42,590 bases of DNA from Planctomycetia bacterium (GTDB taxonomy: Bacteria > Planctomycetota > Planctomycetia > Gemmatales > Gemmataceae). The stretch spans positions 1-42,590 of the forward strand of contig SYHD01000221.1 in the NCBI GenBank assembly GCA_005799265.1, in the 5' to 3' direction. Position numbers and translations under genes: made by a program. The notes under the pieces were generated by a model, which was not told the DNA's origin, made no database searches, and was given only the letters and a program-made list of their open reading frames with translations. Positions 23,981-33,500 of the stretch are shown piece after piece. Each line of letters opens with the position of its first letter. The first letter of the stretch is position 1.

Positions 23981-25360
23981 GTGACGACCACAACTCGCTT
24001 CGCAATGGCTCTCGCATTATTCACGATGGGGCTTGGTACGCTCTTCGCCTCCGACTGGCCAGCCTTTCGCGGGGCGCGCGGCGGCGTGGCGGACGATGCC
24101 GATCTGCCCGTCAAGTGGACCAAGGACAACGTTCTGTGGAAGATCAAGCTCTCCGGCGCCGGCACGTCCAGCCCCATCACCACCGGGGAGAAAATTTTTC
24201 TCACCTGCAATGCCGAATATGGAACCAGTATCACCAAGGGCTTCAGCGGCTTCGGCGGCAAAGGCGGCAAAGGGGGCAAGGGAGGCTTCGGCAAGGGGGG
24301 GCCCGATACCGGCGATCAGAAAAAACTCAAGCTCCTCCTCGTCGCCATTGATCGCAAGAGCGGCGCAGTCCTCTGGCAAAAGGAAGTCCAACCAAAACTT
24401 CCCGAAACCCCCTTCACCGGCATGATGCGCGAACACAGCTACGCCTCCGCCACCCCCGTCACCGACGGCAAAAACGTCTACGTCTTCTTCGGCAAATCCG
24501 GCGTCCACGCGTTCGACCTCGACGGCAAGCAACTTTGGTCCGCTGACGTTGGCTCGACCACTCACAGCTGGGGGTCGGCCGCCAGCCCGATCGTTCACAA
24601 TGATCTCGTCATCGTCAATGCCGCCATTGAAAGCAAGTCGCTGGTTGCACTGGACAAGAACACCGGCAAAGAAGTGTGGCGCAAAAGCGGCATGGGCACC
24701 ACCTGGGCGTCGCCCGTGATCGTCGAGACCAAGGACGGCAAACATGAACTCGTTGTGAATCTGCCAGGCAAGATCGTCGGCTATGATCCCGACACCGGCA
24801 AGGAACTCTGGAATTGCCAGGGCGTCACCACCCCTGGTGGCGGCGGTTTCGGCGGCGGCGGCTTCGGATACGGACCGTACACCGCGTCCACCCCCGTGGC
24901 GCGCGACGGCGTCGTCTACATCATCGGCGGCGGCGGGCCGACTCCCGCGGCGTCGGTCGCCGTCAAGACCGGCGGTCGCGGCGATGTCTCCACGTCGCAC
25001 GTGCTCTGGCGCGCCAAGGTCGGGGCCACCAATTGCTCCCCCGTTCTCTCCGGCGACAGCCTCGTCTGGGTCGATGGCACGGTCACTTCTCTCAGGATTG
25101 CCGACGGCAAGACCGCCTACAAGGAACGCCTCTACGACGCACGCAACGAATACGTCTCCGCCGTCGCCAATGGAGACAAGATCTACGCCCTGACGCGCTA
25201 CAACGGCATCTACGTCATCACGGGCGGCAGCAAGTTCGAGAAGCTCGCCCACTTCGACTTCACGGGCGACACCAGCATCTTCAACGCCAGCCCCGCGATC
25301 GCCGATGGCCGGATGTATCTGCGCTCCAACGAGTATCTCTATTGCGTCGGCAACAAGTAA
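23981..25360 (+). CDS. Secreted PQQ-like beta-propeller protein
   Basis: A 459-residue protein with a GTG start supported by GAGGAGG. After a signal peptide (about 1-23) comes DWPAFRGARGGVADD, the usual opening of planctomycete BamB-like or PQQ-like propellers. Repeated blades carry GKEVWRKSG, GKELWNCQG and AVLWQKEVQ type motifs. There are two Gly-rich insertions: GGKGGKGGKGG (about 88-108) and GGGGFGGGGFGYG (about 285-297). I see no PQQ-coordinating residues or cytochrome motif, so a scaffold or binding role is as likely as a dehydrogenase. It stands alone, with a hairpin after its stop. Confidence 0.88.
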   Translation: MTTTTRFAMALALFTMGLGTLFASDWPAFRGARGGVADDADLPVKWTKDNVLWKIKLSGAGTSSPITTGEKIFLTCNAEYGTSITKGFSGFGGKGGKGGKGGFGKGGPDTGDQKKLKLLLVAIDRKSGAVLWQKEVQPKLPETPFTGMMREHSYASATPVTDGKNVYVFFGKSGVHAFDLDGKQLWSADVGSTTHSWGSAASPIVHNDLVIVNAAIESKSLVALDKNTGKEVWRKSGMGTTWASPVIVETKDGKHELVVNLPGKIVGYDPDTGKELWNCQGVTTPGGGGFGGGGFGYGPYTASTPVARDGVVYIIGGGGPTPAASVAVKTGGRGDVSTSHVLWRAKVGATNCSPVLSGDSLVWVDGTVTSLRIADGKTAYKERLYDARNEYVSAVANGDKIYALTRYNGIYVITGGSKFEKLAHFDFTGDTSIFNASPAIADGRMYLRSNEYLYCVGNK

Positions 25361-25386
25361 TATTCCCAGATCGGCATCATTTCACC

Positions 25387-25418
25387 GCGCGACGATCCCC
25401 GTTTGGGGTTCGTCGTGC
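25387..25418. terminator. Stem-loop after the PQQ-propeller gene (possible terminator)
   Basis: 14-bp arms 25387-25400 and 25405-25418 with two mismatches and a 4-base GTTT loop, 26 bp after the stop. A short T-rich stretch (CTTTTCTTG) follows about 8 bases later, so termination is possible but not typical. Confidence 0.45.
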
Positions 25419-25431
25419 CATGAAACTTTTC

Positions 25432-25460
25432 TTGCTCTTGCCAAGTAGCACTCCTATCAT
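25432..25460 (+). promoter_or_regulatory. Candidate promoter for the retropepsin-PDZ pair
   Basis: TTGCTC (25432-25437) and TATCAT (25455-25460) are separated by 17 bp and end 42 nt before the ATG at 25503. The match to the sigma-70 consensus is moderate. Confidence 0.4.
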
Positions 25461-25502
25461 GCCAACATCCCCTCGATTCTCTTCCTTTCGGAGCTTCCGT
25501 CG

Positions 25503-26330
25503 ATGAAATCGATCAGTGTCGGAATTTGCTCATTGCTCCTTCTGCTGCCGCTCAACGCGGGAGAACCCAAGAAATCGCCGCCGCCGACCTATCAAGTCCC
25601 CTATCGCATGAGCGGCGCCCAGCACGTCGTCGTGCGGGCCAAGATCAATGGCAAAGGACCGTACAACTTCATCATCGACACCGGCGCCCCGGCCGTGTTC
25701 GTCAGCAAGGACATCGGCACCGCGCTCAAATTGACCGTCGGCAACGGCCAAGCCACGGTTGATCGCTTCGAAGTCGAGGGAGGCGCCGCGCTTGCGAAGT
25801 TCCCGTGTCAGATCGAGACGCCGTTTCAACTCTCTGCGATGAACGCTCTCGGCATCGCTGGCGTCGAGTTGCACGGCATCATCGGCTACACGTATCTGGC
25901 GCACTTCAAGATCGAACTCGACTTCACGCGCGACAAGATGGCCTGGACGAAGCTCGACTATCAACCGCCGCCGCCTTTGCGCCTCGGAGCCGCCGGCAGC
26001 ACCGCGAGCTTCCCGGGCATCAAGATATCGAATCCCGGCGCCAAGAAGCCCGCGGCGGCCGTACCTGAGTTGCGCGGCTTCATCGGCGTCGAACTGGCTG
26101 AAGCCGACGGCGCTGTCAGCGTCAAAGCCGTGCTTGCCAAAAGCCCGGCGGCGACTGCGGGCTTGCAGGCTGGGGACAAGATCAGCCAGATTCAGGGCAT
26201 GGCCGTCCAGACCGGCCTCGACGTGCATCGCCAACTCATCAACGTGACCGCCGGCCAAACCGTGCGCTTCACGATCGTGCGCGACGCCAAGGAAAAAGAG
26301 ATCACCGTTACCGCCGGAGAGGGACTTTAA
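25503..26330 (+). CDS. Retropepsin-like aspartyl protease with PDZ domain (first of a tandem pair)
   Basis: 275 residues with a signal peptide (about 1-20). The protease-like domain starts with VVVRAKINGKGPYNFIIDTG (catalytic D59-T60-G61) and ends around ELHGIIGYTYLAHFKIELDF. A PDZ domain (about 190-270) follows: AVLAKSPAATAGLQAGDKIS and VRFTIVRD. Retropepsins act as dimers; the PDZ part may bind C-termini of substrates. The DTG is intact, so activity is plausible. The next gene starts 2 bp after the stop and is a paralogue. GGAG lies 9 nt before the ATG. Confidence 0.88.
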   Translation: MKSISVGICSLLLLLPLNAGEPKKSPPPTYQVPYRMSGAQHVVVRAKINGKGPYNFIIDTGAPAVFVSKDIGTALKLTVGNGQATVDRFEVEGGAALAKFPCQIETPFQLSAMNALGIAGVELHGIIGYTYLAHFKIELDFTRDKMAWTKLDYQPPPPLRLGAAGSTASFPGIKISNPGAKKPAAAVPELRGFIGVELAEADGAVSVKAVLAKSPAATAGLQAGDKISQIQGMAVQTGLDVHRQLINVTAGQTVRFTIVRDAKEKEITVTAGEGL

Positions 26331-26332
26331 CC

Positions 26333-27172
26333 ATGAAAACAACCATCACCATTCGCCGCGCGATTGCGGTTGCCGTCCTCCTGCTGGTCTTCACGAATCT
26401 TGCGCCGGCGCAAGATGTCAGGCCGATCAAAGTTCCGTTCGAGTTGCTCAAGACGCAGCACAAGGTCATCTCCGTCAAGATCAACGGCAAGGGACCATAC
26501 CGTCTGATTTTTGACACCGGCTCGCCGGTCAACCTGCTCAACACGAAGGTTGCCGCGGCGGCGGGCGTCACAGGGAAGGAAGCGGCCAAGAATCCGTTCG
26601 GCGCTCTGGGCGGCGGCGCTCCGGTCAAGATCAAGACGCTCGAAATCGGCGGCGTCAAGGCGGAAGATCTGCCATGCGTCGTCATGAATCATCCGACCGT
26701 CGAGGCTCTCTCCAAGGCGATGGGGCCGTGCGAAGGCATTATCGGTTATCCCTTCTTCGCACGCTACAAGATGACCATCGACTACCAAGCCAAGGAGATG
26801 ACGTTTGTGCCGTCGGCTTTCGTGCCGTCGGACGCGCTCGGCGGCCTGCAGATGTTGCTGCTCGGCGGCGTCAAGAAAAAGCCGCCGACCCCAATCGCGC
26901 CGGCAGCGCAATTCGGCATCCGCGTGCAGAAGGACGATAAGGACGAGCAGGCCGGCGTCAATGTGGCCGAGGTCTTCGCCGGCAGCCCCGCCGCTGCCGC
27001 GGGCCTGCGCGTCGGCGATCGTCTCCTTACCGTGGACGACCGCTGGACCGACAGCGTAACCGATTGTTACCATGCGGCCGCGGGCGTGCGTCTCGGCACT
27101 CCGGTGCGCATTTTGATTCGGCGCGACAAGGCCGAAAAGGAAATTACTTTGACGGTTCGCGCCGGGGTGTGA
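26333..27172 (+). CDS. Retropepsin-like aspartyl protease with PDZ domain (second of a tandem pair)
   Basis: 279 residues with the same architecture as the upstream gene: a signal peptide (about 1-27, ending APAQ), ISVKINGKGPYRLIFDTG (D61-T62-G63), EGIIGYPFFARYKMTIDY, then a PDZ domain with VFAGSPAAAAGLRVGDRLL and PVRILIRRDKAEKEITL. The shared phrases KINGKGPY, GIIGY and KEIT indicate a tandem duplication followed by divergence. It lies 2 bp after its paralogue and is surely co-transcribed. A long open frame that starts inside its 3' end belongs to the lactate permease reading back, not to this gene. Confidence 0.88.
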   Translation: MKTTITIRRAIAVAVLLLVFTNLAPAQDVRPIKVPFELLKTQHKVISVKINGKGPYRLIFDTGSPVNLLNTKVAAAAGVTGKEAAKNPFGALGGGAPVKIKTLEIGGVKAEDLPCVVMNHPTVEALSKAMGPCEGIIGYPFFARYKMTIDYQAKEMTFVPSAFVPSDALGGLQMLLLGGVKKKPPTPIAPAAQFGIRVQKDDKDEQAGVNVAEVFAGSPAAAAGLRVGDRLLTVDDRWTDSVTDCYHAAAGVRLGTPVRILIRRDKAEKEITLTVRAGV

Positions 27173-27264
27173 TGCCCCGTCCTTCATCTCGGAATCAGGC
27201 AGCATGGCAAGATAATTCAACGCTAAATGATTCTGTTCCGCATGATTCTGAGGTCAATGCTCTG

Positions 27265-29013
27265 ATGTGGACGCAAAACTACGCTCCGCTCGACAATCCG
27301 TGGCTCTCGACCGCAGTCGCCGCGATTCCGATCGTGCTGCTGATGTCTTTGCTGGCGACGGGCCGCGTCTCGGCGCCGAGAGCGGCGCTCGCGGGATTGG
27401 CGTCGGCGCTTGGGCTGGCGATTGTCCTGTACGTTCCCAAAGAAACGACCGTTCTCGAATGGATGCCGACAATGCTCGCCGCCGCGCTGAACGGCGCCGC
27501 GTTCGGGCTTTTGCCGATCGGCTGGATCGTGTTGGCGGCGATCTTCCTTTACAACCTCACCGTCGCAACCGGACAATTCGAGATTGTCAAGCATTCGGTG
27601 GTCTCGCTTTCGGACGATCGCCGCATCCAGGCGCTCTTGATCGCGTTCAGCTTCGGCGCGTTTGTCGAAGGGGCGGCGGGGTTCGGCACGCCGGTGGCGA
27701 TCTCGGCGGCGCTGTTGATGGGCGCGGGCTTCAAGCCGCTGTATGCCGCCGGGCTGGCGCTGCTCGCGAACACGTCGCCCGTCGCCTTCGGCGCGCTGGG
27801 GACGCCGACTTTGACGCTCGCCAACGTCACCAAGCTTGACGCACTCGAACTCAGCGCGATGGCCGGCCGGCAACTGCCGATCTTCTCACTGCTCGTCCCT
27901 GCCTGGCTGGTCTGGGTGATGGCCGGCTGGCGCGGCGTCGTCGGCGTCTGGCCCGCGCTCTTGGTCTGCGGCGGCAGCTTTGCCCTCGTGCAGTTTTTCG
28001 TCGCCAATTTTCACGGCCCGGAATTGGTGGACGTCGCCGGCGGCATCATCTCGCTCGTTTGCTTGACTTTGTTCCTGCGCGTTTGGCAACCAAAGGAGAC
28101 CTGGCACTTCGCCGATGAACCGAAGCAAGTAAAGGCCAATGCCGCGCCGTTGTATTCACGAACGCAAGTCGCCTCGGCGTGGGTTCCGTGGGCGCTGCTG
28201 ACGATCTTCGTTCTTCTTTGGGGCGTGCCGCAGGTCAAGACCACTCTCGGCGCCGCCAGCAAGGCCGACAAAGAATCGTTCAGCGCGGGGGAGGATCTGA
28301 TCGAAATTCGCGCAATGAATGTGCTGCTGCAAGTACCGGAACTGCACCACCGCATCACGCGAAAACCGCCGGTCGTGAAGACGCCGGAACTCGAACGCGC
28401 GGTCTACGAATTCAACTGGCTGTCTACGACCGGAACCGGCATCTTCCTGGCCGCGGTTCTGTCGGCATTCTGGCTCGGCGTCGCTCCCATGCGCTTCCTC
28501 ACCATCTTTCGCGACACGTGCTACTCGATGCGCTGGCCGCTCTTTACGATCGCCTGCATGCTCGCCATCGCCTACACGACGCGCTACAGCGGCATGGACG
28601 CGACGTTGGGCCTCGCCTTCACGCACACCGGCTGGCTCTTCCCGTTCTTCGCGGCGCTGCTGGGCTGGATGGGCGTCGCGCTCACGGGCTCCGATACGTC
28701 GTCGAACGCCCTGTTCGGCAGTCTGCAAAAAATTACCGCGTCGCAACTCTACGACACCCCCGGCGTTTTCGACCACGCGCTGCTCACTGAAACGCAGGCC
28801 CAGGTCTTGATCTGTACTGCGAACTCCACCGGCGGCGTCATGGGCCAGATGATCGACGCTCAGAGCATCGTCGTCGCCGCCGTCGCCACCGGCCAACACA
28901 ATCAAGAGGGGCCGATCCTACGTTTCGTGTTCTGGCACAGCCTGGTGCTTGCGGTCTTGATGGGCTTGCTCGTCCTGTACCAGGCGTACTGGGGCACGTG
29001 GATGATTCCATGA
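27265..29013 (+). CDS. lctP: L-lactate permease (LctP family)
   Basis: A 582-residue polytopic transporter for lactate or glycolate with proton symport. I place the start at the ATG 27265, which has GAGGT 10 nt upstream and begins MWTQNYAPLDN, the normal LctP beginning; the open frame extends to 27064 but would overlap the protease. Family motifs: FSFGAFVEGAAGFGTPVAIS, LALLANTSPVAFGALGTPT, GVALTGSDTSSNALFGSLQ and TGGVMGQMIDAQSIVVAAVA. The cytoplasmic loop near the middle (about 345-425) is rich in charged residues. No lactate dehydrogenase is nearby; the next two genes (1 bp and then a 4-bp overlap) form an apparent operon with it, so another 2-hydroxy acid could be the cargo. Confidence 0.92.
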   Translation: MWTQNYAPLDNPWLSTAVAAIPIVLLMSLLATGRVSAPRAALAGLASALGLAIVLYVPKETTVLEWMPTMLAAALNGAAFGLLPIGWIVLAAIFLYNLTVATGQFEIVKHSVVSLSDDRRIQALLIAFSFGAFVEGAAGFGTPVAISAALLMGAGFKPLYAAGLALLANTSPVAFGALGTPTLTLANVTKLDALELSAMAGRQLPIFSLLVPAWLVWVMAGWRGVVGVWPALLVCGGSFALVQFFVANFHGPELVDVAGGIISLVCLTLFLRVWQPKETWHFADEPKQVKANAAPLYSRTQVASAWVPWALLTIFVLLWGVPQVKTTLGAASKADKESFSAGEDLIEIRAMNVLLQVPELHHRITRKPPVVKTPELERAVYEFNWLSTTGTGIFLAAVLSAFWLGVAPMRFLTIFRDTCYSMRWPLFTIACMLAIAYTTRYSGMDATLGLAFTHTGWLFPFFAALLGWMGVALTGSDTSSNALFGSLQKITASQLYDTPGVFDHALLTETQAQVLICTANSTGGVMGQMIDAQSIVVAAVATGQHNQEGPILRFVFWHSLVLAVLMGLLVLYQAYWGTWMIP

Positions 29014-29014
29014 C

Positions 29015-29539
29015 ATGGACGCCGGCGAACTCCTGACACGCTGGACCGTCCGCATTGCCGTCGCGCTTTACGTGGCGACCCTGGCGTCGCGCCCGTTCAC
29101 GCCGCGCTGGAGCCGGCTCGCGTGGACCTGCGGTTGTGTCGCCTATCTTGTGCATGTCGCGTGCGCTTTCGAGTATTATCATTACTGGAGCCACTCGGCC
29201 GCTTTCAATGCGACCGCGAAACAGACGGCCGAGACGGTCGGGCTCGACTGGGGCGGCGGGCTGTACGTCAACTATGCGTTCACGCTCGTCTGGCTTGCCG
29301 ATGCCGTCTGGTGGTGGGCCGCCGCGCCGGGCTATCTCGCACGACCACGGTTGATCGAGTGGACCGTGCAAGCCTTCCTCGTCTTCATCGTTGTCAACGC
29401 TACCGTCGTGTTCGCGACCGGGTTCAGCCGCTGGCTGGGCATTTTTGGATGCGTGTTGATCGTGGCGGCGAGATTCCCATCTTGCCGCGCTCTCATCGGC
29501 ACGATCGGCGTCTCGCCGCCACGGGAAAAATCGCCATGA
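29015..29539 (+). CDS. Small integral membrane protein, unknown (174 aa)
   Basis: I do not recognise a named family. About four hydrophobic helices are visible: VRIAVALYVATLAS, WTCGCVAYLVHVACAF, YAFTLVWLADAVWWWAA and VQAFLVFIVVNATVVFATGF. Between helices 2 and 3 lies a conserved-looking FEYYHYWSHSAAF with several His and Tyr that could bind a metal or cofactor. It starts 1 bp after the lactate permease stop and overlaps the dioxygenase gene by 4 bp (ATGA), so it is co-translated with both. Confidence 0.8.
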   Translation: MDAGELLTRWTVRIAVALYVATLASRPFTPRWSRLAWTCGCVAYLVHVACAFEYYHYWSHSAAFNATAKQTAETVGLDWGGGLYVNYAFTLVWLADAVWWWAAAPGYLARPRLIEWTVQAFLVFIVVNATVVFATGFSRWLGIFGCVLIVAARFPSCRALIGTIGVSPPREKSP

Positions 29540-30501
29540 CGACGCAAGCCAATAACGATGCGCGGGCCTGGACCGCCGCGACGATCGATGATTCTACCTA
29601 TTGGTATTATCACCTATCCGGGCCGTGCCTGGCCGCGTTGCAGTCAGTGCGTTGTGATCGCCGAGGCTCGCGTCCGCTCGCCGACGTGCGTTTGCCCGGT
29701 GAGCTGCGCGCCGCGTGCATCGAGTCTCTAGGGGGAATTCGCGACGCTCTGGAAACGGGCCGCGGCTTCACGATCATCAGGGCGCCCGATGTGCCGCGCG
29801 ATGACTTGCCGCTGCTCTACTGGCTCGTCGGACAATCGCTCGGCGAACCGATGACGCAGAATGTGCAAGGGACGATGCTTTACGACGTGCGCGACACCGG
29901 GCAGGACCTCTCGCGAGGGGCGCGATTCTCAGTCACTAACTACGAGAGCAGCTTCCACACCGACAACTCGTTCGGCGTAGCTGTCCTCGACTACGTCGGT
30001 CTGCTCTGCGTCAACGTCGCCAAGTCAGGCGGCCGCAGCCAGATCGTCAGCGGTATCAGCGTTCACAATATGCTTCGCGCGGATCACCCCGACGTGCTGG
30101 AGACGCTTCAGCAACCGTTTCACGTCGATCGCCGCGGCGGCATTCGCGAAGGCGAGACGTCGACGATCGAGGTTCCGGTTTTCGCATTTCTCCCCTCTCC
30201 CTCTGGGAGAAGGGCTGGGGGTGAGGACCTGCTCGTCCGCTACCTACGTTACTGGATCGAGGCCGGGCACGAGAAGATCGGCCAACCGTTGACGCCGGCG
30301 CAGACGCACGCCTTAAACGTGCTCGATGAATGCTTGAACCGGCGCGAGTTGCGCGTCGAATTCGATCTCAAACCGGGCGACATGTACTTCATCAACAACC
30401 GCTGGACGCTGCACAACCGCACCGCGTTCGACGATCACGCCGAGCCGGAGCGCCGTCGGCATCTCGCGCGATTGTGGTTGGCCCGCCGTCTCCCCGTTTA
30501 G
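29536..30501 (+). CDS. TauD/TfdA-family Fe(II)/2-oxoglutarate dioxygenase with an in-frame repeat insertion
   Basis: A 321-residue cytoplasmic oxygenase. The iron-binding H-x-D is FHTDNSF (H141, D143) and the distal His is H293 in NNRWTLHNRTAF; RRRHLARLWL supplies the Arg (308 or 312) for 2-oxoglutarate. GGRSQIVSGISVHNML (165-180) is typical of the gamma-butyrobetaine hydroxylase-like/TfdA branch. Substrates of this branch vary widely, including taurine, carnitine precursors and phosphonates (TmpA), so the substrate is unknown. Residues about 219-230 (LPSPSGRRAGG) come from a CCTCACCCCC-family repeat. A longer open frame reaching back into the membrane-protein gene is a shadow; the ATG at 29536 overlaps that gene by 4 bp. 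The stop TAG lies in the left arm of the next palindrome. Confidence 0.9.
   Translation: MTTQANNDARAWTAATIDDSTYWYYHLSGPCLAALQSVRCDRRGSRPLADVRLPGELRAACIESLGGIRDALETGRGFTIIRAPDVPRDDLPLLYWLVGQSLGEPMTQNVQGTMLYDVRDTGQDLSRGARFSVTNYESSFHTDNSFGVAVLDYVGLLCVNVAKSGGRSQIVSGISVHNMLRADHPDVLETLQQPFHVDRRGGIREGETSTIEVPVFAFLPSPSGRRAGGEDLLVRYLRYWIEAGHEKIGQPLTPAQTHALNVLDECLNRRELRVEFDLKPGDMYFINNRWTLHNRTAFDDHAEPERRRHLARLWLARRLPV
30190..30226. repeat. CCTCACCCCC-family palindrome (inverted) inside the dioxygenase gene
   Basis: Read on the minus strand it starts CCTCACCCCCAGCCCTTCTC and ends with GGGAGAGGGGAG, the same order as at 1-50 and 23110-23150. It interrupts the segment between VPVFAF and EDLLVRY without breaking the frame. 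Confidence 0.85.
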
Positions 30502-30551
30502 CGCTTGCAGAGAAGTGCCGGGCCGGCGGCGCTTCTCTGCGAACGCTAAAC
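30496..30551. repeat. Palindrome between convergent genes, GTTTAGCG arms
   Basis: Arms 30496-30515 (GTTTAGCGCTTGCAGAGAAG) and 30532-30551 pair at 18 of 20 positions around a GC-rich 16-base spacer. The TAG at 30499-30501 is the stop of the dioxygenase. It separates two convergent genes and could end transcripts from both sides. Confidence 0.88.
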
Positions 30552-30561
30552 GAAATGCGGT

Positions 30562-33500
30562 TCACTTCTTCTTCAACAATTCGTCAATAAGCAGGCGTTG
30601 GATCCGTTCGAGTTCCCGCGTATGGTCGGCCTGTCTTCGTTCGATTTCGCGCAAGAGGCTGATGAGCTTGAGTTCCGTGCAGGACTCAACAAGCGAGTTC
30701 AACACCTTCTCGGTATCCTTGTTCATCGACTTGAGCGATAAGCGTGCTTCCTCCATGTGCCTGCGAAGTTGATCCGCGTTGCCCTTCCCCATCCCCGCGG
30801 AAAGCGCGCTCAGTGCATCTTCCACGCCGCGTAGATTCGGGCCATGCGTGAGCGCATCGAGCGCGATGACGAGGTCAAACGCTCGGTCGTGCTGCGCCTT
30901 GTTCACGCGGTTGCTTTCGAGTTGACGCCGGATGCGCTCGGCGGCAACGGCGGACTCGCGGATGCCCGTCATGCTATGCTGAACGGCGCGCGCGACCTCT
31001 TCGACGCGCAATGCGATGACCTCGCGATTGGCCGCGGGGTCCTTCAGGCGATTGCCCTGCTCGGCAAGTTGGTCCTCGGCGCCGCGCAGAGAATCTTGAG
31101 CCGACTCCAAGCACGCGGCGATTTTTTCGAGCGGCGCCATCGTCTGTGCCAGCACCTCATTTTCCGACGCGACCAAAAACAGCATCGGCTTCTCGCTGCG
31201 GACGACGACGGCGGGATCGCCCCCCTCTGCCATGAGCCAGATCTTGACGAGATGCATCGGCTGCACCTCGCCTTTACCCTTGAGCCGGCCCAGGTGTTTC
31301 TTGAAATCGAAGCCCGGCTCGCCGGCGAGCGAATGGAACGTTGTAACGCCCGTCGGAAACGGCTTGTCCTTGGCGCCTCGCAGGACATTGTTGATCGCTT
31401 CGTCGAGCGCGCGGCGATGCTGTTGGGCGAACAATGCCGTTAGCGGCACGCGCAACTCGGGCTCCGGCTTCCTGTCTTGGCCCGGCTCGACCTGAACGAT
31501 CCAATGCGCCTTGCGCACGCCCACGTCGTCGCGCATGCTGCCGGCGCAGGGCACGATGGCGTCCGGCGTGACGAGATAGACGGGACCTTCGTCCTTCTTG
31601 TCATTCTTGTTCAACGGCAGGCGCGGTTCGAGCAACGGCGCAACGTCCAGCAGACGCGGGCCATTCTTGGAACGCTTCTGCCTCGGCAACTCCGGCACGA
31701 ACTCCGGCGGCGGCGGTTCTTGCCCGGAGAGATGATCGAGCATCTCATTGATGAACGGCGCATAGAGCATGCTGGACATTGAGCCGGCTGGGAATTCGGT
31801 CCACTTCTTGCCGGCGGTCGTCATCACGGCGATGGTGCGTCCCTTGCCGAACTGTCCGCCGACGATGAGCGGATCGCCAAGACGTGCGTGCCGATGGAGG
31901 TTGACGATCTCCGCGAAAAGCGGGCGGACCCTGGCGTCCTTCCAGAACTCGAGCAGGCCCCTGTCCCGGAGCATGGCGTCGAACGCCGCGGCCAGATGGT
32001 ATGCCTTCGCGTCCGAACCCGGCAGGGCCAAGGCGTCGATGGCCTTGATATGAAGGCCGAGCGGCGTTCGATACAGCTTGAACGATTTGTCCGCGTGGAG
32101 CTTATTCAAGGATCCGCGCGTCAATTGGGCGACAGCTTGCTCGAATTTGCCGATCGATTCGAAGTTCGGCAACGTCGCCAGCTCAAAGGAACGATTCACT
32201 TCGGGTCGCCAGTCGGCGCGGGCGATCTTGAAGTAGCGATTGAGGGAAAAATCGCTCAGAGGAAGGCGGTGCTGAGGTTCGAGAAAAATCTCCCCGAAGA
32301 TGGGAATGCGTTCGCCTTTTGGGACCAGATCATCACGTACGATTAGCCCCTCGCTGCAAGCCGCGGGATCGAGCGGCTTTTCGTTCGGGGCCGGATAGAA
32401 GGTCTGTGCCAGCGGCACGGGAAAGATGCCTTTGCCCGCCTTGAAAAGGTGCTTATTGTAATGCCCGGCATTGACGAGCGGCCCCATGAAAAACGCGACG
32501 CCGCCGCCGGTCTTCGCGAAGGCTTCGAGATTGGCGATTTGCTTCCCATTCAACTCATGCACGTTTAGCAACAAGATGACACCATATCTTGCCAGATCGT
32601 CGCGTTCCAGCGCCTTGACGGCTGCCGCACCGGTTTCAATATCGCCGTAGTGGACCTTGTAGGGGCCATTCCGGAAAGCTGCGATCGCATTTTGGACGTG
32701 ATAGCTGTCGCCTCCCTCTTTTCGGCCGGCCGGGCCTGCGCCATCGATGATGAGGACGTTGGTCGGTTCGAGCTTGCGGACTTGATCGTGCGCCGATTTT
32801 GTCTCCGGTCGCTTTCGTGGGGCGTCGCGTTTTGGCATCGGCTTGGGCGACAGTTTCTCAAGCAGAGCCGGGAGCGTATGTGCCTCCGACAGGCGGAAGT
32901 AGAGCCGCCGCTCGGCGCCGGGAGGCTCCGACGCGCGCAGGGCCGCATCGACTTCCTCGCGAACGTCCGCCGGGAGTTTCGCGAGCAGCGGCTTGGCGTC
33001 GCCCGCCAGTTCGAAGAGGCGGGCAAAGTCCACACGATCGTCGTCCGCTTCGCGATCGGCGGCGCGCACCTTGACGCGATGACTCAATGATTCCGTGGTG
33101 CCGGGGATTGCGATGCGTATCTCGTAATCGCCGGGCGCCGCGAGCTTGATGCTGCCGGCGAATCGGCCTGCCTCCTTCGCCTTCACGTCGAATACGATCG
33201 GCGCCGCGGCCTTAGCGCTGAGATGGCGTGCCTCGGCCTTCAGTTTGTCATCGTCGAGGGGCATGCGATCTTTGTTGAGGACGAGTGCCTCGAGTGGGAT
33301 CGATCCGACGAGTGCATTCCGACTCATCAGAACCTGGACGTGCTTCTGGACCAAGCCGCGCGCCGGCGCCGCGGTGAAGTGAATCAGGCCGGTCCAGAAG
33401 CGAGCCTGAAATTCTTCGCGATATTGCCGCAGCCGCCACGTCTCCTGGCCGCCGAGATACCAGGTCATGCCACTGCCGTGGCGCATGCGCACGAAGTAGG

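Noticed and set aside
24017-25252. 411-residue minus-strand open frame
   Set aside because: Antisense shadow of the PQQ-propeller gene at 23981-25360; its composition (Ala, Gly, Asp, Val runs) reflects codon bias and it has no domain.
23981-25360. Quinoprotein dehydrogenase assignment
   Set aside because: The beta-propeller repeats are clear, but I see no PQQ-binding residues or cytochrome domain, so a catalytic label would be unsupported.
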